DNA of 64,000 nt from Pseudomonas sp. (GTDB taxonomy: Bacteria > Pseudomonadota > Gammaproteobacteria > Pseudomonadales > Pseudomonadaceae): positions 124,001 through 188,000 of the forward strand of contig NZ_JAUYNT010000018.1 of NCBI RefSeq assembly GCF_030698175.1, given 5' to 3'. The notes beneath the pieces were generated by a model. The model did no database searches and was not told the origin of the DNA. It was given only the letters and a program-made list of their open reading frames with translations. Positions within the stretch are counted from its first letter, which is position 1. Each line of letters opens with the position of its first letter. The position numbers and the translations under genes are program-made. This document shows positions 9,899 through 19,766 of this stretch, one piece after another.

Positions 9899-11995
9899 TT
9901 AAACCAGCCCCACTGCCACCAGCAGCAGGTCAATCAGCTTGATCCCGATAAAGGGCGCGATGATGCCGCCCAGGCCGTAGATCAGCAGGTTGCGGCGCAA
10001 CAAACTCGCCGCATCCAGCGCCTGTACCCGTACCCCGCGCAGGGCCAGCGGAATCAGCGCGACTATGATCAGCGCGTTAAACACAATCGCCGAGAGGATC
10101 GCGCTCTGCGGGCTGTGCAGGCCCATCAGGTTGAGCACGCCGAGCTGCGGATAGATGCCGGCAAACAGCGCCGGCAGGATGGCGAAGTACTTGGCGATGT
10201 CGTTGGCCACCGAGAAGGTGGTCAGCGCGCCACGGGTCACCAGCAATTCCTTGCCGACCTGTACCACGTCCAGCAGCTTGGTTGGGTCGCTGTCGAGGTC
10301 CACCAGGTTGGCGGCCTCGCGGGCGGCCTGGGTGCCATCGTTCATCGCCATGCCGACATCGGCCTGGGCCAGCGCCGGGGCGTCGTTGGCACCGTCACCG
10401 CACATGGCAACCATCTTGCCTTCGGCCTGTTCGGTGCGGATGCGCTGCAGTTTGCGCTCCGGCGTGGCCTCGGCAATAAAGTCATCGACCCCTGCTTCGG
10501 CGGCAATCGCGGCGGCGGTCAGCGGGTTATCGCCGGTCACCATGATGGTGCGAATGCCCATCGCCCGCAGCTCAGCGAAACGCTCGCGAATACCGGGCTT
10601 GACCACGTCTTTCAGGTGGATGGCGCCGAGCAACTGGCCATCGCCGGCCACCAATAATGGTGTGCCGCCGCTCTGGGCGATTTTCTCGATGTCACGGGCC
10701 AGTGGCGCCGGCACCTGCTCGCGGCTCAGACTGAGGTAATTGAGCACCGAATCGACGGCGCCCTTACGATAAATATGACCGTCCCAGTCGGCCCCGGACA
10801 AACGGGTTTCGGCCGTGAAAGGAATCACCTTGATCGTCTCGCGCGCCGGCTCCTCGACCGGATGCAGGCCGCGCAGGTACTCGACAATCGACTTGCCCTC
10901 GGCGGTGTCATCACCCAGCGAGGCTAACAAAGCCGCTTGCGACAGGTCAGTGGTGGACACGCCAGGCGCCTTGATCATCGCGCTGCAACGGCGGTTACCG
11001 AAGGTGATGGTGCCGGTTTTATCCAGCAGCAACACATGCACGTCACCGGCCGCCTCGACTGCACGGCCCGACTTGGCGATCACGTTCAGGCGCACCAGGC
11101 GGTCCATGCCGGCGATGCCGATGGCCGACAACAGGCCACCGATGGTGGTCGGAATCAGCGTGACCAACAGCGCCACCAGGTACACCAGCGGCAGATCGCC
11201 ACCGGCGTAACGGGCGAATGGCTGCAGGGTCGCGACCACCAACAGGAAGATCAGCGTCAGGCCGATCAGTAAAATATCCAGCGCCACTTCATTGGAGGTT
11301 TTCTGCCGTTTGGCGCCTTCCACTAGGGCGATCATCCGGTCCAGGGTCGACTCACCGGGGTTGGCGGTGATCTGCACCAGCAACCAGTCCGAAACCACCC
11401 CGGTGTTGCCGGTGACCGCCGAGCGGTCACCGCCGGATTCGCGAATCACCGGAGCCGATTCACCAGTAATCGCCGCTTCGTTGACTGCGGCTATACCTTC
11501 GATCACCTCACCGTCACCGGGAATCTGCTCGCCACACTCAACCCGCACGATGTCGCCACGGCGCAGGCTGCTGGCCGCCACGGTCTGGTACTTGCCCGGA
11601 CTGATTAACTTGCGTGCGCTCAGGCCCTGACTGCCAGCCTTCAGGCTGTCGGCGCGGGCCTTGCCACGGCCTTCGGCCAAGGCTTCGGCGAAGTTGGCAA
11701 ACAGCACGGTGAACCACAACCAAAGGGCGATTTGCACCGCCAGGCCAGTGGACACCTGCCCAGCGCTTGTTTGAGAAGCAGGCACTAGGCACAACAGCGT
11801 GGTGACCACTGCGGTCAGCTCGACCACCAGCATCACTGGCGAGCGCACCAACTGACGCGGGTCGAGCTTGACGAAGGCCTGTTTCAGCGCCGGTTTCCAC
11901 AGCGCCGCCAGGCTGGTTTTGGCCGCTTGCTTGCCATGTTGCTTGGCGCTGTTCGGCGCCGGGCTTTTGAGTTGCGTCTGCGCATTCATGTGCAT
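9899..11995 (-). CDS. kdpB: KdpB, potassium-transporting P-type ATPase subunit B
   Basis: DKTGTIT phosphorylation motif, TGES ([10 protein letters not shown]), [17 protein letters not shown]. Internal Met chosen as start (ORF opens at 12019). Confidence 0.97.
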   Translation of the reverse strand: MHMNAQTQLKSPAPNSAKQHGKQAAKTSLAALWKPALKQAFVKLDPRQLVRSPVMLVVELTAVVTTLLCLVPASQTSAGQVSTGLAVQIALWLWFTVLFANFAEALAEGRGKARADSLKAGSQGLSARKLISPGKYQTVAASSLRRGDIVRVECGEQIPGDGEVIEGIAAVNEAAITGESAPVIRESGGDRSAVTGNTGVVSDWLLVQITANPGESTLDRMIALVEGAKRQKTSNEVALDILLIGLTLIFLLVVATLQPFARYAGGDLPLVYLVALLVTLIPTTIGGLLSAIGIAGMDRLVRLNVIAKSGRAVEAAGDVHVLLLDKTGTITFGNRRCSAMIKAPGVSTTDLSQAALLASLGDDTAEGKSIVEYLRGLHPVEEPARETIKVIPFTAETRLSGADWDGHIYRKGAVDSVLNYLSLSREQVPAPLARDIEKIAQSGGTPLLVAGDGQLLGAIHLKDVVKPGIRERFAELRAMGIRTIMVTGDNPLTAAAIAAEAGVDDFIAEATPERKLQRIRTEQAEGKMVAMCGDGANDAPALAQADVGMAMNDGTQAAREAANLVDLDSDPTKLLDVVQVGKELLVTRGALTTFSVANDIAKYFAILPALFAGIYPQLGVLNLMGLHSPQSAILSAIVFNALIIVALIPLALRGVRVQALDAASLLRRNLLIYGLGGIIAPFIGIKLIDLLLVAVGLV

Positions 11996-11999
11996 GTCC

Positions 12000-13697
12000 T
12001 TATTGAGCCAACGAGCCAAGGTGTTCGGCGACAGGGCCCAGAGCCAGTGCTGGCAGGAAGGTCAAACCGCCAATCAGCAAAATGGTCAGGGTCAGCAAGG
12101 TGACGAACAGCGGGCCGTGGGTGGGGAAGCTGTTGCTGCCAACCGGCGCACGTTTCTTCGCCGCCAGGCTGCCGGCAATTGCCAGAATCGGCAGGATGTA
12201 ACCGAAGCGGCCAATCAACATCGCCAGGCCCAGCATCAGGTTGTGGTACGGCGTGTTAGCGCCAAAACCTGCGAACGCCGAGCCGTTATTGGCGGTACCC
12301 GAGGTGTAGGCATAAAGAATCTGGCTAAAACCGTGGGCGCCAGGGTTAGTCACCGAGGCCGCCGCCACCGGCAAACTGGCCGCCAATGCACTCAGTACCA
12401 AGACACCCACCGGCATCACCAGCAGAGTGAAGACCAGCAGCCGTACTTCGCGGGCCTCAAGCTTCTTGCCGAGGTATTCCGGGCTGCGGCCAATCATCAG
12501 GCCGGCCAGGAACACTGTTATCAGCACGAACAGCAACATGCCGTACAGCCCGGCACCGACGCCGCCGAAGATCACCTCGCCGAGCATCATGTTGAACATC
12601 GGCACCATGCCGCCCAACGGACTGAAGCTGTCGTGCATGGCATTCACCGAGCCGTTGGAAGCGGCCGTGGTGGTCACCGCCCAGAGGCTCGAAGCAACAG
12701 TGCCGAAGCGGCTTTCCTTACCTTCCAGCGAACCCACTTGCTCAATCGGCAAGGCGCTCAAGGCCGGGTTAGGCTGCAGTTCGGAATAAGTGGTCACGCC
12801 CAAGCCGAGCACAAACAGAATCAGCATGCTGGCCAGCAAGGCCCGGCTCTGACGCAAGTCCTTAACGTAGTGACCGAAGGTGAACAGCAACGCCACCGGA
12901 ATCAGGATGATCGAAGCCACCTCGAACAGGTTGCTCCAAGCGGTTGGGTTCTCGAACGGGTGCGCCGAGTTGACGCCGAAGAAGCCACCGCCGTTGGTAC
13001 CCAGTTGCTTGATGGCGATCTGGCTAGCCGCCGGCCCCAACGGAATGGTCTGGTCGACGCCTTGCAGCGTCAGCGCGTGGGCATAATCGATAAAGGTTTG
13101 CGGCACACCTTGCCAGACCAGCAACAACGCCAGAATCAAGCAGAACGGCAGCAGGCCGTAGAGGGTGGCGCGGGTCAAATCGAGCCAGAAGTTGCCCAGA
13201 TTGTTAGTCGATTTGCGGGTGATACCCCGGCAGAACACCACCAGCACCGCCAGGCCAACCGCCGGGCTGACGAAGTTTTGCACGCCCAAGCCGACCATCT
13301 GGCTGAAGTAACTCAGCGATGCCTCACCGCTATAAGCCTGCCAGTTGGTATTGGCGACAAAACTCACTGCGGTATTGAACGCCAGTATCCACTCCATGCC
13401 CGGCAACTGCTGCGGATTGAGCGGCAAAAAGCCCTGCAGCATGAGAATGGCGAATAACGTCAGCAGGCTGACTGCGGTAAAGGCCAACAAGGCCAGGGCA
13501 TAGGTTTTCCAGTCTTGCTCGGCGCGTTCATCTACCCCTGAGAGGCGATAACAGAGCCGCTCGACCGGCTGCAACAGCGGCGTGAGCAGGGTCTTCTGCC
13601 CTTCCATCACCCGATACAGGTAACGCCCGAGGAACGGGGCCGGCGCCAGCACCAACACGAAAAAGGCCAGTAATAGCCAATAGTCTTGAACTTGCAT
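12000..13697 (-). CDS. kdpA: KdpA, potassium-transporting ATPase subunit A
   Basis: 565 aa. [20 protein letters not shown] selectivity region, typical KdpA membrane protein. Confidence 0.97.
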   Translation of the reverse strand: MQVQDYWLLLAFFVLVLAPAPFLGRYLYRVMEGQKTLLTPLLQPVERLCYRLSGVDERAEQDWKTYALALLAFTAVSLLTLFAILMLQGFLPLNPQQLPGMEWILAFNTAVSFVANTNWQAYSGEASLSYFSQMVGLGVQNFVSPAVGLAVLVVFCRGITRKSTNNLGNFWLDLTRATLYGLLPFCLILALLLVWQGVPQTFIDYAHALTLQGVDQTIPLGPAASQIAIKQLGTNGGGFFGVNSAHPFENPTAWSNLFEVASIILIPVALLFTFGHYVKDLRQSRALLASMLILFVLGLGVTTYSELQPNPALSALPIEQVGSLEGKESRFGTVASSLWAVTTTAASNGSVNAMHDSFSPLGGMVPMFNMMLGEVIFGGVGAGLYGMLLFVLITVFLAGLMIGRSPEYLGKKLEAREVRLLVFTLLVMPVGVLVLSALAASLPVAAASVTNPGAHGFSQILYAYTSGTANNGSAFAGFGANTPYHNLMLGLAMLIGRFGYILPILAIAGSLAAKKRAPVGSNSFPTHGPLFVTLLTLTILLIGGLTFLPALALGPVAEHLGSLAQ

Positions 13698-13705
13698 GGC
13701 GCCTC

Positions 13706-13795
13706 CTAGCTACGATCGGCGCGCAGCAACGCGACCAACAAGTAGATAAAAAGCCCTGCGGCCAAGCCCAAGGACAACCCGTCGAGAATGCTCAT
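13706..13795 (-). CDS. kdpF: KdpF, small membrane subunit
   Basis: 29 aa ORF absent from the supplied track. Translation [29 protein letters not shown], immediately upstream of kdpA. Confidence 0.88.
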   Translation of the reverse strand: MSILDGLSLGLAAGLFIYLLVALLRADRS

Positions 13796-13967
13796 CTGTG
13801 ATCTGCTCCGAATGACGCTGGATAGCGCATGCAGTCATTCTCAGAGCAAGAGGCGTAAAGGTTCGATTGCCAGCGGGCCGAGGCGGCGTAAAGAAAGCGT
13901 AAATTTCACCGCACACCACTGGCTGCGGCGAAAACAACCAAGGCGCCTTGTGCGCCTTGCTGGGTAC

Positions 13968-14387
13968 TCAATCGCCAAGGCCAGGCGGCAAAATATCAAA
14001 CTTCGGCACGCCTTCAGGAAACACCGCCCATGAAGGTGCAGACGCGGTATAAATTGCAATTTTGGGTGATAACAAGTGGTTACCGATAAGTGTTGTGGCC
14101 GCGACTGAATATATATTGGCGACTGTTACCTCGACACATAGATTTGTGCCGCAGGCGCCACAGAACTGATGATGCATGGCTTGGCCAGAATCGCCAGGCC
14201 GGGTAAAGGTCAACGGCGTGCCTTTGGTGAAAGTAAAGTTCTCTTTTTGCACCCATAGGCCGAACCACTTGTCCGAGCCGGTACGCACTTGGCACTCCTT
14301 ACAGTAGCAAAATACCGAATTGACCGGCTCGCCACTGAAAGAATAATTAACGGCACCGCAACCACAACTGCCTTCGTAGATTTTCAT
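13968..14387 (-). CDS. GFA-family (glutathione-dependent formaldehyde-activating-like) protein
   Basis: CGCGAVNYSFSGEP, CYCKECQVRTGS and FCGACGTNL zinc-binding cysteines. Confidence 0.88.
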   Translation of the reverse strand: MKIYEGSCGCGAVNYSFSGEPVNSVFCYCKECQVRTGSDKWFGLWVQKENFTFTKGTPLTFTRPGDSGQAMHHQFCGACGTNLCVEVTVANIYSVAATTLIGNHLLSPKIAIYTASAPSWAVFPEGVPKFDILPPGLGD

Positions 14388-14414
14388 AACTGGATATCCT
14401 TATTTTAAATTAAT

Positions 14415-14537
14415 GCCTAACGAGCAGATTTAGTTTGGCATCAGATTTAGGTTAATTACGACACTTCGTTTTGCTTCAGCATTACCTCAAAGCGTTTTTG
14501 CATTTCTTCCAAGAAAAAGATTTGAACCGCCTATTAT
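14415..14537 (-). other. attC-like recombination site (candidate, 3rd in array)
   Basis: Minus strand: gaaTAATAGGCGGTTCAAA...TTAACCTAAAT...CTCGTTAGGC. The VOC stop codon sits in the R''-like core, and GTTAGGC lies just upstream of the GFA start. Confidence 0.6.
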
Positions 14538-14986
14538 TCCAGAGCGTCAACAGGATGCTCGCCAGTAAGAGTGCTTAGCCTGAGTAGATATCCGTCTGGA
14601 TCCATGATCATAAATTGTCTGACATTTAAGAATTTATTACCGACTCGATATGATTTTTGCTCCAAGGGTAGCCTGATTGGATAGCCATCCTTCAGTAAAC
14701 GACTGTAAATACCGTCAAGACCCGTAACGATTATCTGGAAATTTATACCTCTACCAAAGGGATATTCGAGTTTTGCTGTAATCCATGGATCATCGTTCGG
14801 CTCAAGTTCTTCTATTTGTTCAAGCATTATAAAAGCGCCATCGAGTTCTATTGTTGCAAAACCATCCTCTGGACGCTCGAAACAAATAGCGAAGCCAAGC
14901 AACCCCGTATAGAACTCTAGGGACTTACCAATATTGCGAACATTTAGCTCTGGTGTTAACGGGGGAAACATATCGGCACCATCCAT
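14534..14986 (-). CDS. VOC family (glyoxalase/bleomycin resistance-like) protein
   Basis: PELNVRNIGKSLEFYTGLLGFAICFERPEDGFATIELDG...FMIMDPDGYLLRLS. Confidence 0.88.
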   Translation of the reverse strand: MDGADMFPPLTPELNVRNIGKSLEFYTGLLGFAICFERPEDGFATIELDGAFIMLEQIEELEPNDDPWITAKLEYPFGRGINFQIIVTGLDGIYSRLLKDGYPIRLPLEQKSYRVGNKFLNVRQFMIMDPDGYLLRLSTLTGEHPVDALE

Positions 14987-14996
14987 AATTCATACC

Positions 14997-15073
14997 GTAT
15001 ATCTTTTGCTTAAGGGACCGGCTTTAGCCGGCCCCGAGTGACCGAAGCAAGCGGCTTGAACCACTAGTTAGAA
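14997..15073 (-). other. attC-like recombination site (candidate, 2nd in array; R' side degenerate)
   Basis: Minus strand: TTCTAACTAGTGGTTCAAGCCGCTTGCTTCGGTCACTCGGGGCCGGCTAAAGCCGG. The GNAT stop TAA lies in the R'' core. Confidence 0.55.
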
Positions 15074-15532
15074 TGGTGAAGTTATTTTTCTCATTATGAT
15101 TATTCTCTCAACACCTTCATACTCCTCACGCACTTTCGCATACCCTAGTTTCTGATAAAAGCCTTCAGCAGTAACCGAAGAGGGTACAGTCAATTCCTTT
15201 ATGTCATTTTTTGTAGCTAGCTCTTCTATGTGTTTAATTAGAGCTAGACCAATACCTAAACCCTGACGCCTTGGCATTACAAAAACAGAGCGTATGGCGA
15301 TTTTATCTAAGCTAGCAGTTCCGGTAATTTTTCCGTCTTCCACGTAAATATATGTCTTACGGACCAGCATACGACTTGCTATCTGCTCAGGTGAAAAATT
15401 TTCTGGCAGCTTTTCAATAAACGATGCGGGATAGTCTTTGGCATTAGTCTCTTTAATAGCAGCGATTATTAGAGCGCTGATTTCCACCGCGTCTTCCGGG
15501 CGTGCTTCGCGTATAGATATGATCATCAGCAA
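15068..15532 (-). CDS. GNAT family N-acetyltransferase
   Basis: ISIREARPEDAVEISALI...VMPRRQGLGIGLALIKHIEELA (acetyl-CoA loop). Confidence 0.9.
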   Translation of the reverse strand: MLMIISIREARPEDAVEISALIIAAIKETNAKDYPASFIEKLPENFSPEQIASRMLVRKTYIYVEDGKITGTASLDKIAIRSVFVMPRRQGLGIGLALIKHIEELATKNDIKELTVPSSVTAEGFYQKLGYAKVREEYEGVERIIIMRKITSPF

Positions 15533-15535
15533 TAC

Positions 15536-15610
15536 CTCTAACGTTTAGGTTAAGGGGCTGTGGTACGCAGTCACAGAGAGCGAAGCGAACGATTTGAACC
15601 GCTTGTTAGC
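15536..15610 (-). other. attC-like recombination site (best conserved)
   Basis: Minus strand: GCTAACAAGCGGTTCAAATCGTTCGCTTCGCTCTCTGTGACTGCGTACCACAGCCCCTTAACCTAAACGTTAGAGG. R''/L''/L'/R' organisation with terminal CTAAC...GTTAG. Confidence 0.75.
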
Positions 15611-16139
15611 TTGTGCCGGACTCCATGAGAATACGATTGGCGAGGCGGATGAATACCCAATGCCATATCCAGAAGCCTATGGCCACTACACCTGCAACCG
15701 ACCCGACCTGATTTGGAATAAGCGAAATTATCTGTGCGGCACACCAGCCTAGCCCCGAGATCATTCCATAGGACTTAAACGTAGCTAGTGCCGGATTAAT
15801 GCCCGCCTCAGCTTTTAGAGACTTGGCCACATTAGATACGATGAAGAAGTCTTCGATAAAGTTGTACGGCAAAAGAAACATAAACCACACACTGTTGGGC
15901 TTGGCCTTTCTTGACGCGGGAGAAACCAGTTCGAGTGACCTGATGAGGTCTAAGGCGTAGAAAAAAACCAACAACAAGAACACCACAATGGCGACGACGG
16001 ATCCAATGGGACCGAATATTTTCAACTCACCTATAATGCCCCCAGAGGCATGCGGCTGAATGAATGGATATGCAAGTCCGATTCCTACAGGAACACTGAG
16101 AACGATCTTGGCGAGGATGAGTGCGATTTCTCTGTTCAT
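15606..16139 (-). CDS. Hypothetical multi-pass membrane protein (gene-cassette ORF)
   Basis: Hydrophobic segments. Probable start MNREIALILAKIVL just downstream of GTTAGC. Stop TAA inside the attC R'' core. The longer ORF opens at 16190. Confidence 0.65.
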   Translation of the reverse strand: MNREIALILAKIVLSVPVGIGLAYPFIQPHASGGIIGELKIFGPIGSVVAIVVFLLLVFFYALDLIRSLELVSPASRKAKPNSVWFMFLLPYNFIEDFFIVSNVAKSLKAEAGINPALATFKSYGMISGLGWCAAQIISLIPNQVGSVAGVVAIGFWIWHWVFIRLANRILMESGTS

Positions 16140-16444
16140 ATTTTGCAAGCTAACTATGAATAGACGACATATGCGGCGTAATACTTTCAACCATTTTCGC
16201 CTGACAGCCTTCCTTGCCCATGACTAATTCCTTGTTCAGTTTGAATGTCGAGTTTTGCAAATCAACATTCAGCGGGGAGAGAAACGACATGCAGTGCCGG
16301 CACGTTACTGATTCCCTGCGGGCATGTCCATGGATCGCGCTTGGCCGACAGTTGCCTGCCATGGCTTGCCGGCTAAGCGCGATTGCAGCCGTTCGCAAAC
16401 GGTAGCGGCGATTAAAACCAAGTCCAAAAATACACCGCCCAAGA

Positions 16445-16963
16445 TCAGGCGAGACCAGGCTCCAAAACCCCCAGCAACTCTGACAGACGAGCATCCAGCT
16501 CCAGCAGCTCAGCGGCCTTGATCGGCGCCAAGATGCGTGCCTCGTTCGCCACATGGGCGGTCACTGTGCGGTCGATCAACTCCAGCCCGGCCGCTGTCAA
16601 TTGCACCAGCATGCTGCGGGCGTCATTGGGATTGGCCATCCGGCTGACCAGCCCCGCCGCTTCCAACTGTTGCAGCTGACGGGTCATGGTGCCGGAGGTG
16701 ATCATCAAGGACTGAAACAAGGCAGTCGGCGCCAAGCAATAGGGCGCCCCGGAGCGGCGCAAGGTGGCCAGCACATCGAACTCCCAAGTCGTCATGCCAA
16801 AGGCTGTGAAGACTTGATCCAGCTCTCGCTGCAGCAGCGCCGAGCAGCGTTTTATCCGGCCGATGGTGCCCATCGGGCTGACGTCCAAGTCCGGCCGCTC
16901 CCGACGCCATTGTTGAAGAATTACATCCACCGCGTCAGTCCGCTGCTTGTCGGCCATAGTCAC
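16445..16963 (-). CDS. MarR family transcriptional regulator
   Basis: 172 aa. FGMTTWEFDVLATLRRSG...LMITSGTMTRQLQQLEAAGLVSRMANPNDARSMLVQLT. Confidence 0.92.
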   Translation of the reverse strand: MTMADKQRTDAVDVILQQWRRERPDLDVSPMGTIGRIKRCSALLQRELDQVFTAFGMTTWEFDVLATLRRSGAPYCLAPTALFQSLMITSGTMTRQLQQLEAAGLVSRMANPNDARSMLVQLTAAGLELIDRTVTAHVANEARILAPIKAAELLELDARLSELLGVLEPGLA

Positions 16964-16977
16964 ACCCCATATTTAGC

Positions 16978-16989
16978 TTGAATTCAAGA
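16978..16989. promoter_or_regulatory. Palindromic operator candidate CTTGAATTCAAG (copy 1)
   Basis: Perfect 12-bp palindrome in the marR/EamA divergent intergenic region. Confidence 0.6.
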
Positions 16990-17016
16990 CAAGTGCTCGC
17001 TAGGCTCTATCTTATC

Positions 17017-17028
17017 TTGAATTCAAGG
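17017..17028. promoter_or_regulatory. Palindromic operator candidate CTTGAATTCAAG (copy 2)
   Basis: Identical 12-bp palindrome starting 39 bp after the start of copy 1. Confidence 0.6.
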
Positions 17029-17035
17029 TAATTAC

Positions 17036-18619
17036 ATGAAGACCACCCAAACCCGCCCGACTTGGCTGGATGCGCTCAGCACCGCACTGGCACCCGTTAT
17101 CTGGGGCTCGACCTACATAGTCACCACCGAACTGCTGCCGCCGGGCCTGCCCTTCACGGCCGCTTTGCTGCGCACCCTGCCGGCCGGCATCTTGTTGGTG
17201 CTGTTTAGCCGGCGTCGGCCCAAGCGAGCTGAATGGGGGCGTCTGGCGATACTGGCGGCGCTGAACATCGGTTTCTTTCAGGCATTGTTGTTCGTGGCGG
17301 CCTATCGCTTGCCCGGTGGTTTGGCGGCCGTGGTCGGCGCCATCCAGCCCCTGCTGATCATGGCCCTGGTGTGGCTATTTGATCGGCACCCGCCCGCTCA
17401 GCTGGCCGTGCTGGCCAGCATCGTGGGGATAGCCGGCATGGCCGCCTTGCTGCTGGCGCCAGGCGCCACATGGGACCCGCTGGGCATCGCTGCGGCCTTT
17501 GCCGGAACCGCCTGCATGGCCACTGGCACCTACCTGACGCGGCGCTGGCGGCCCACGCTGCCATTGTTGGCATTCACCGGCTGGCAATTGCTGGTGGGCG
17601 GGCTGTTGCTGCTGCCCGTGGCCTACTTGGTTGATCCGCCACTGCCGACATTGAGCCTCACGCAGGTGCTGGCATACGCCTACCTCTCGCTGTTTGGTGC
17701 CCTGCTGGCCTATGTCTTGTGGTTTCGCGGCGTGGCCCGGCTAGCGCCAGTGGCCGTGTCGTCGTTGAGCTTGTTGAGCCCCTTGGTAGCGGTCGTCATC
17801 GGCTGGGCGCTGCTTGGCCAGAGCATGACGGGGCTATCACTGGCCGGGCTGATGGCCGTGCTCGGCAGCATCCTGGCGGTGCAATGGGCGTCCACTTCTC
17901 GCGAACCAACAGCAACCGCCAAGGCCGGCGTTGCGACTCCCCCAAGTCAGGGCTTGGACTTACTCAGCACAGCGAAAAACCACCCATTCAAGGAGAACAG
18001 CATGTCCAATCTCATTAAAAACCTGATCGAGGCGCGGGTCTCGACCAGCCGTTACCACGCTGACCGCCAGCTGTCCGATCAGGACATCAGCGAACTGGTG
18101 CGTCTGGCCACTCGGGCGCCCTCGGCCTACAACTTCCAGAACTGGAAATTTATCGCCGTGCGCACGCCCCAGGCCAAGGCCCGCTTGCAAGCGGTGGCCT
18201 ACGGCCAGCAACAGGTGGCGGACGCGTCCGTGACCTTCATCATCTGCGGCACCCTGGCGGCCCATGAAAGCCTCGCCCAAACACTGCAGCCAGCGGTTGA
18301 TGCGGGCATTCTGGATCAGGCGACACAGGCCGGCTGGGTCGCCGCCGCTCAGGGTTCGCACCCGGGCAATCCGCAATTGCAGCGCGACGAGGCACTGCGC
18401 TCGGCGTCCCTGGCGGCAATGACGCTGATGCTCGCGGCTCAGGGCATGGGGCTGTCGACCGGAGCCATGAGCGGCTTCGACGCCCAGGGCGTGACACGCG
18501 AATTCGGCTTGGCGGCCAATGAGGTGCCGGTGATATTGATAACAGTGGGCTACCCAGCAGCCGGCAACTGGCCACAAAAACCACGCAAAGCGCTGCATGA
18601 GGTGCTGGAGTTTGCCTGA
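17036..18619 (+). CDS. EamA/DMT-family transporter fused in frame to a nitroreductase-family protein (internal SD + ATG at 18002)
   Basis: 527 aa. N-terminal multi-TM EamA (PVIWGSTYIVTTELLPPGLPF), C-terminal nitroreductase (RLATRAPSAYNFQNWKFIAVRT). Confidence 0.85.
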   Translation: MKTTQTRPTWLDALSTALAPVIWGSTYIVTTELLPPGLPFTAALLRTLPAGILLVLFSRRRPKRAEWGRLAILAALNIGFFQALLFVAAYRLPGGLAAVVGAIQPLLIMALVWLFDRHPPAQLAVLASIVGIAGMAALLLAPGATWDPLGIAAAFAGTACMATGTYLTRRWRPTLPLLAFTGWQLLVGGLLLLPVAYLVDPPLPTLSLTQVLAYAYLSLFGALLAYVLWFRGVARLAPVAVSSLSLLSPLVAVVIGWALLGQSMTGLSLAGLMAVLGSILAVQWASTSREPTATAKAGVATPPSQGLDLLSTAKNHPFKENSMSNLIKNLIEARVSTSRYHADRQLSDQDISELVRLATRAPSAYNFQNWKFIAVRTPQAKARLQAVAYGQQQVADASVTFIICGTLAAHESLAQTLQPAVDAGILDQATQAGWVAAAQGSHPGNPQLQRDEALRSASLAAMTLMLAAQGMGLSTGAMSGFDAQGVTREFGLAANEVPVILITVGYPAAGNWPQKPRKALHEVLEFA

Positions 18620-18628
18620 GTCGGGCGC

Positions 18629-19660
18629 TCACTCCGCAGGCGCCCGCCCCTGTTGCTGGCGGCGATAGAGCGCCGGGGTGCTGCCAGACCAGCGCTGGAA
18701 GGCGTGAATAAAGGCCGCCGACTCGACATAGCCCAGTTGCCCGGCGATGACCTCTACCGACAGCTGGCTGCTTTCGAGCAATTGCCGCGCGCGCGCAAAG
18801 CGCAGCTCTTCGAGGATGCGCCGGAACGAGGTGCCCTGGCTGCGCAACTGGTGGCGCAAGGTCCGCTCGGAAAAGCCCAGGGCCGCGGCCACCTCGGCGG
18901 CCGACGGGAAACCTGCGGTGAACAGGGTCAGGTGCGCACGCACCTGATCGGCCGAGTTGCCGCTGACCTGCTCCTGTTGCAGCCCCAGGAGCAGCTGGTC
19001 GCACTGCCGACGGTAGAGCGCATTGGCGCTGCGGTCGCTGCTGGGCAGGCGCAACTGCAGGTGTTCATTGCGCATCCAAAACCGCCCGATGCTGGCGTCA
19101 AAGTGCACCGGACAGCCGTAAAACTGCTCATACAACTGGGCCTCGGCAGGCTTGGGATAGGGCAGATCGACCTGAACGGCATACAGATCCATGTTCAGGT
19201 TGGTCTGAATGTCGCGAATCAACTTGTAGGTGCCAGCCATCTGCATGTCGATCAGCAGCCGCCGCGCCGGCTCCGCCAGCGGCAGGGTGCTAAGCGTCAG
19301 TGCACTGATTTTATCCCCGGCCTGGAAGCTCAGCTCACTGAACAAGTAGGTCAGTTGTTGATAGCGCAAACCGCAATGCAGCACCTCCTGAGCGGTGTCG
19401 CAGGTCAACAGCAGCAGGCTGAGCGGGCCGTAGCCGGCAAAGCCAAAACCATTGCCGATGCTCAGGCCGATGCTGGGCTCAACCAGCTCCTGCGCCAGCT
19501 CGCAGAGCAGCCGCAGCTCCAGGCTGCGGTCGATACGAGCATCGAGGGCCAGGTGATCAAGATCCAGGCCATAACGCTGCAATAAGGCGGCGGTATCCAC
19601 ACCCTGCTTACGCAAACTGTTGATGATGTAGATGAGCCCGAGGATTGGATGACTGGCCAT
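18629..19660 (-). CDS. AraC family transcriptional regulator
   Basis: C-terminal AraC HTH (EVAAALGFSERTLRHQLRSQGTSFRRILEELRFARARQLL...IAGQLGYVESAAFIHAFQRWSG). Confidence 0.92.
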   Translation of the reverse strand: MASHPILGLIYIINSLRKQGVDTAALLQRYGLDLDHLALDARIDRSLELRLLCELAQELVEPSIGLSIGNGFGFAGYGPLSLLLLTCDTAQEVLHCGLRYQQLTYLFSELSFQAGDKISALTLSTLPLAEPARRLLIDMQMAGTYKLIRDIQTNLNMDLYAVQVDLPYPKPAEAQLYEQFYGCPVHFDASIGRFWMRNEHLQLRLPSSDRSANALYRRQCDQLLLGLQQEQVSGNSADQVRAHLTLFTAGFPSAAEVAAALGFSERTLRHQLRSQGTSFRRILEELRFARARQLLESSQLSVEVIAGQLGYVESAAFIHAFQRWSGSTPALYRRQQQGRAPAE

Positions 19661-19766
19661 ATTGATTTTATTGTCTTGCCGAAATTATCAATTTATACCC
19701 AACCCTAGCATATCGACACCCGTCGGCCACACCTAGACTGGCCAGGTTGAAACTTATCCTGCCCAG

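Noticed and set aside
11868-13457. 529-aa plus-strand ORF antisense to kdpA/kdpB
   Set aside because: Antisense shadow (Gln/His/Arg-rich). kdpA/kdpB clearly coding.
13710-13937. 75-aa ORF over kdpF in another frame
   Set aside because: Wrong frame. The 29-aa KdpF reading frame is the plausible gene.
16150-16554. 134-aa ORF upstream of the cassette array (possible integrase remnant)
   Set aside because: Overlaps the MarR 3' end out of frame and shows no tyrosine recombinase motifs.
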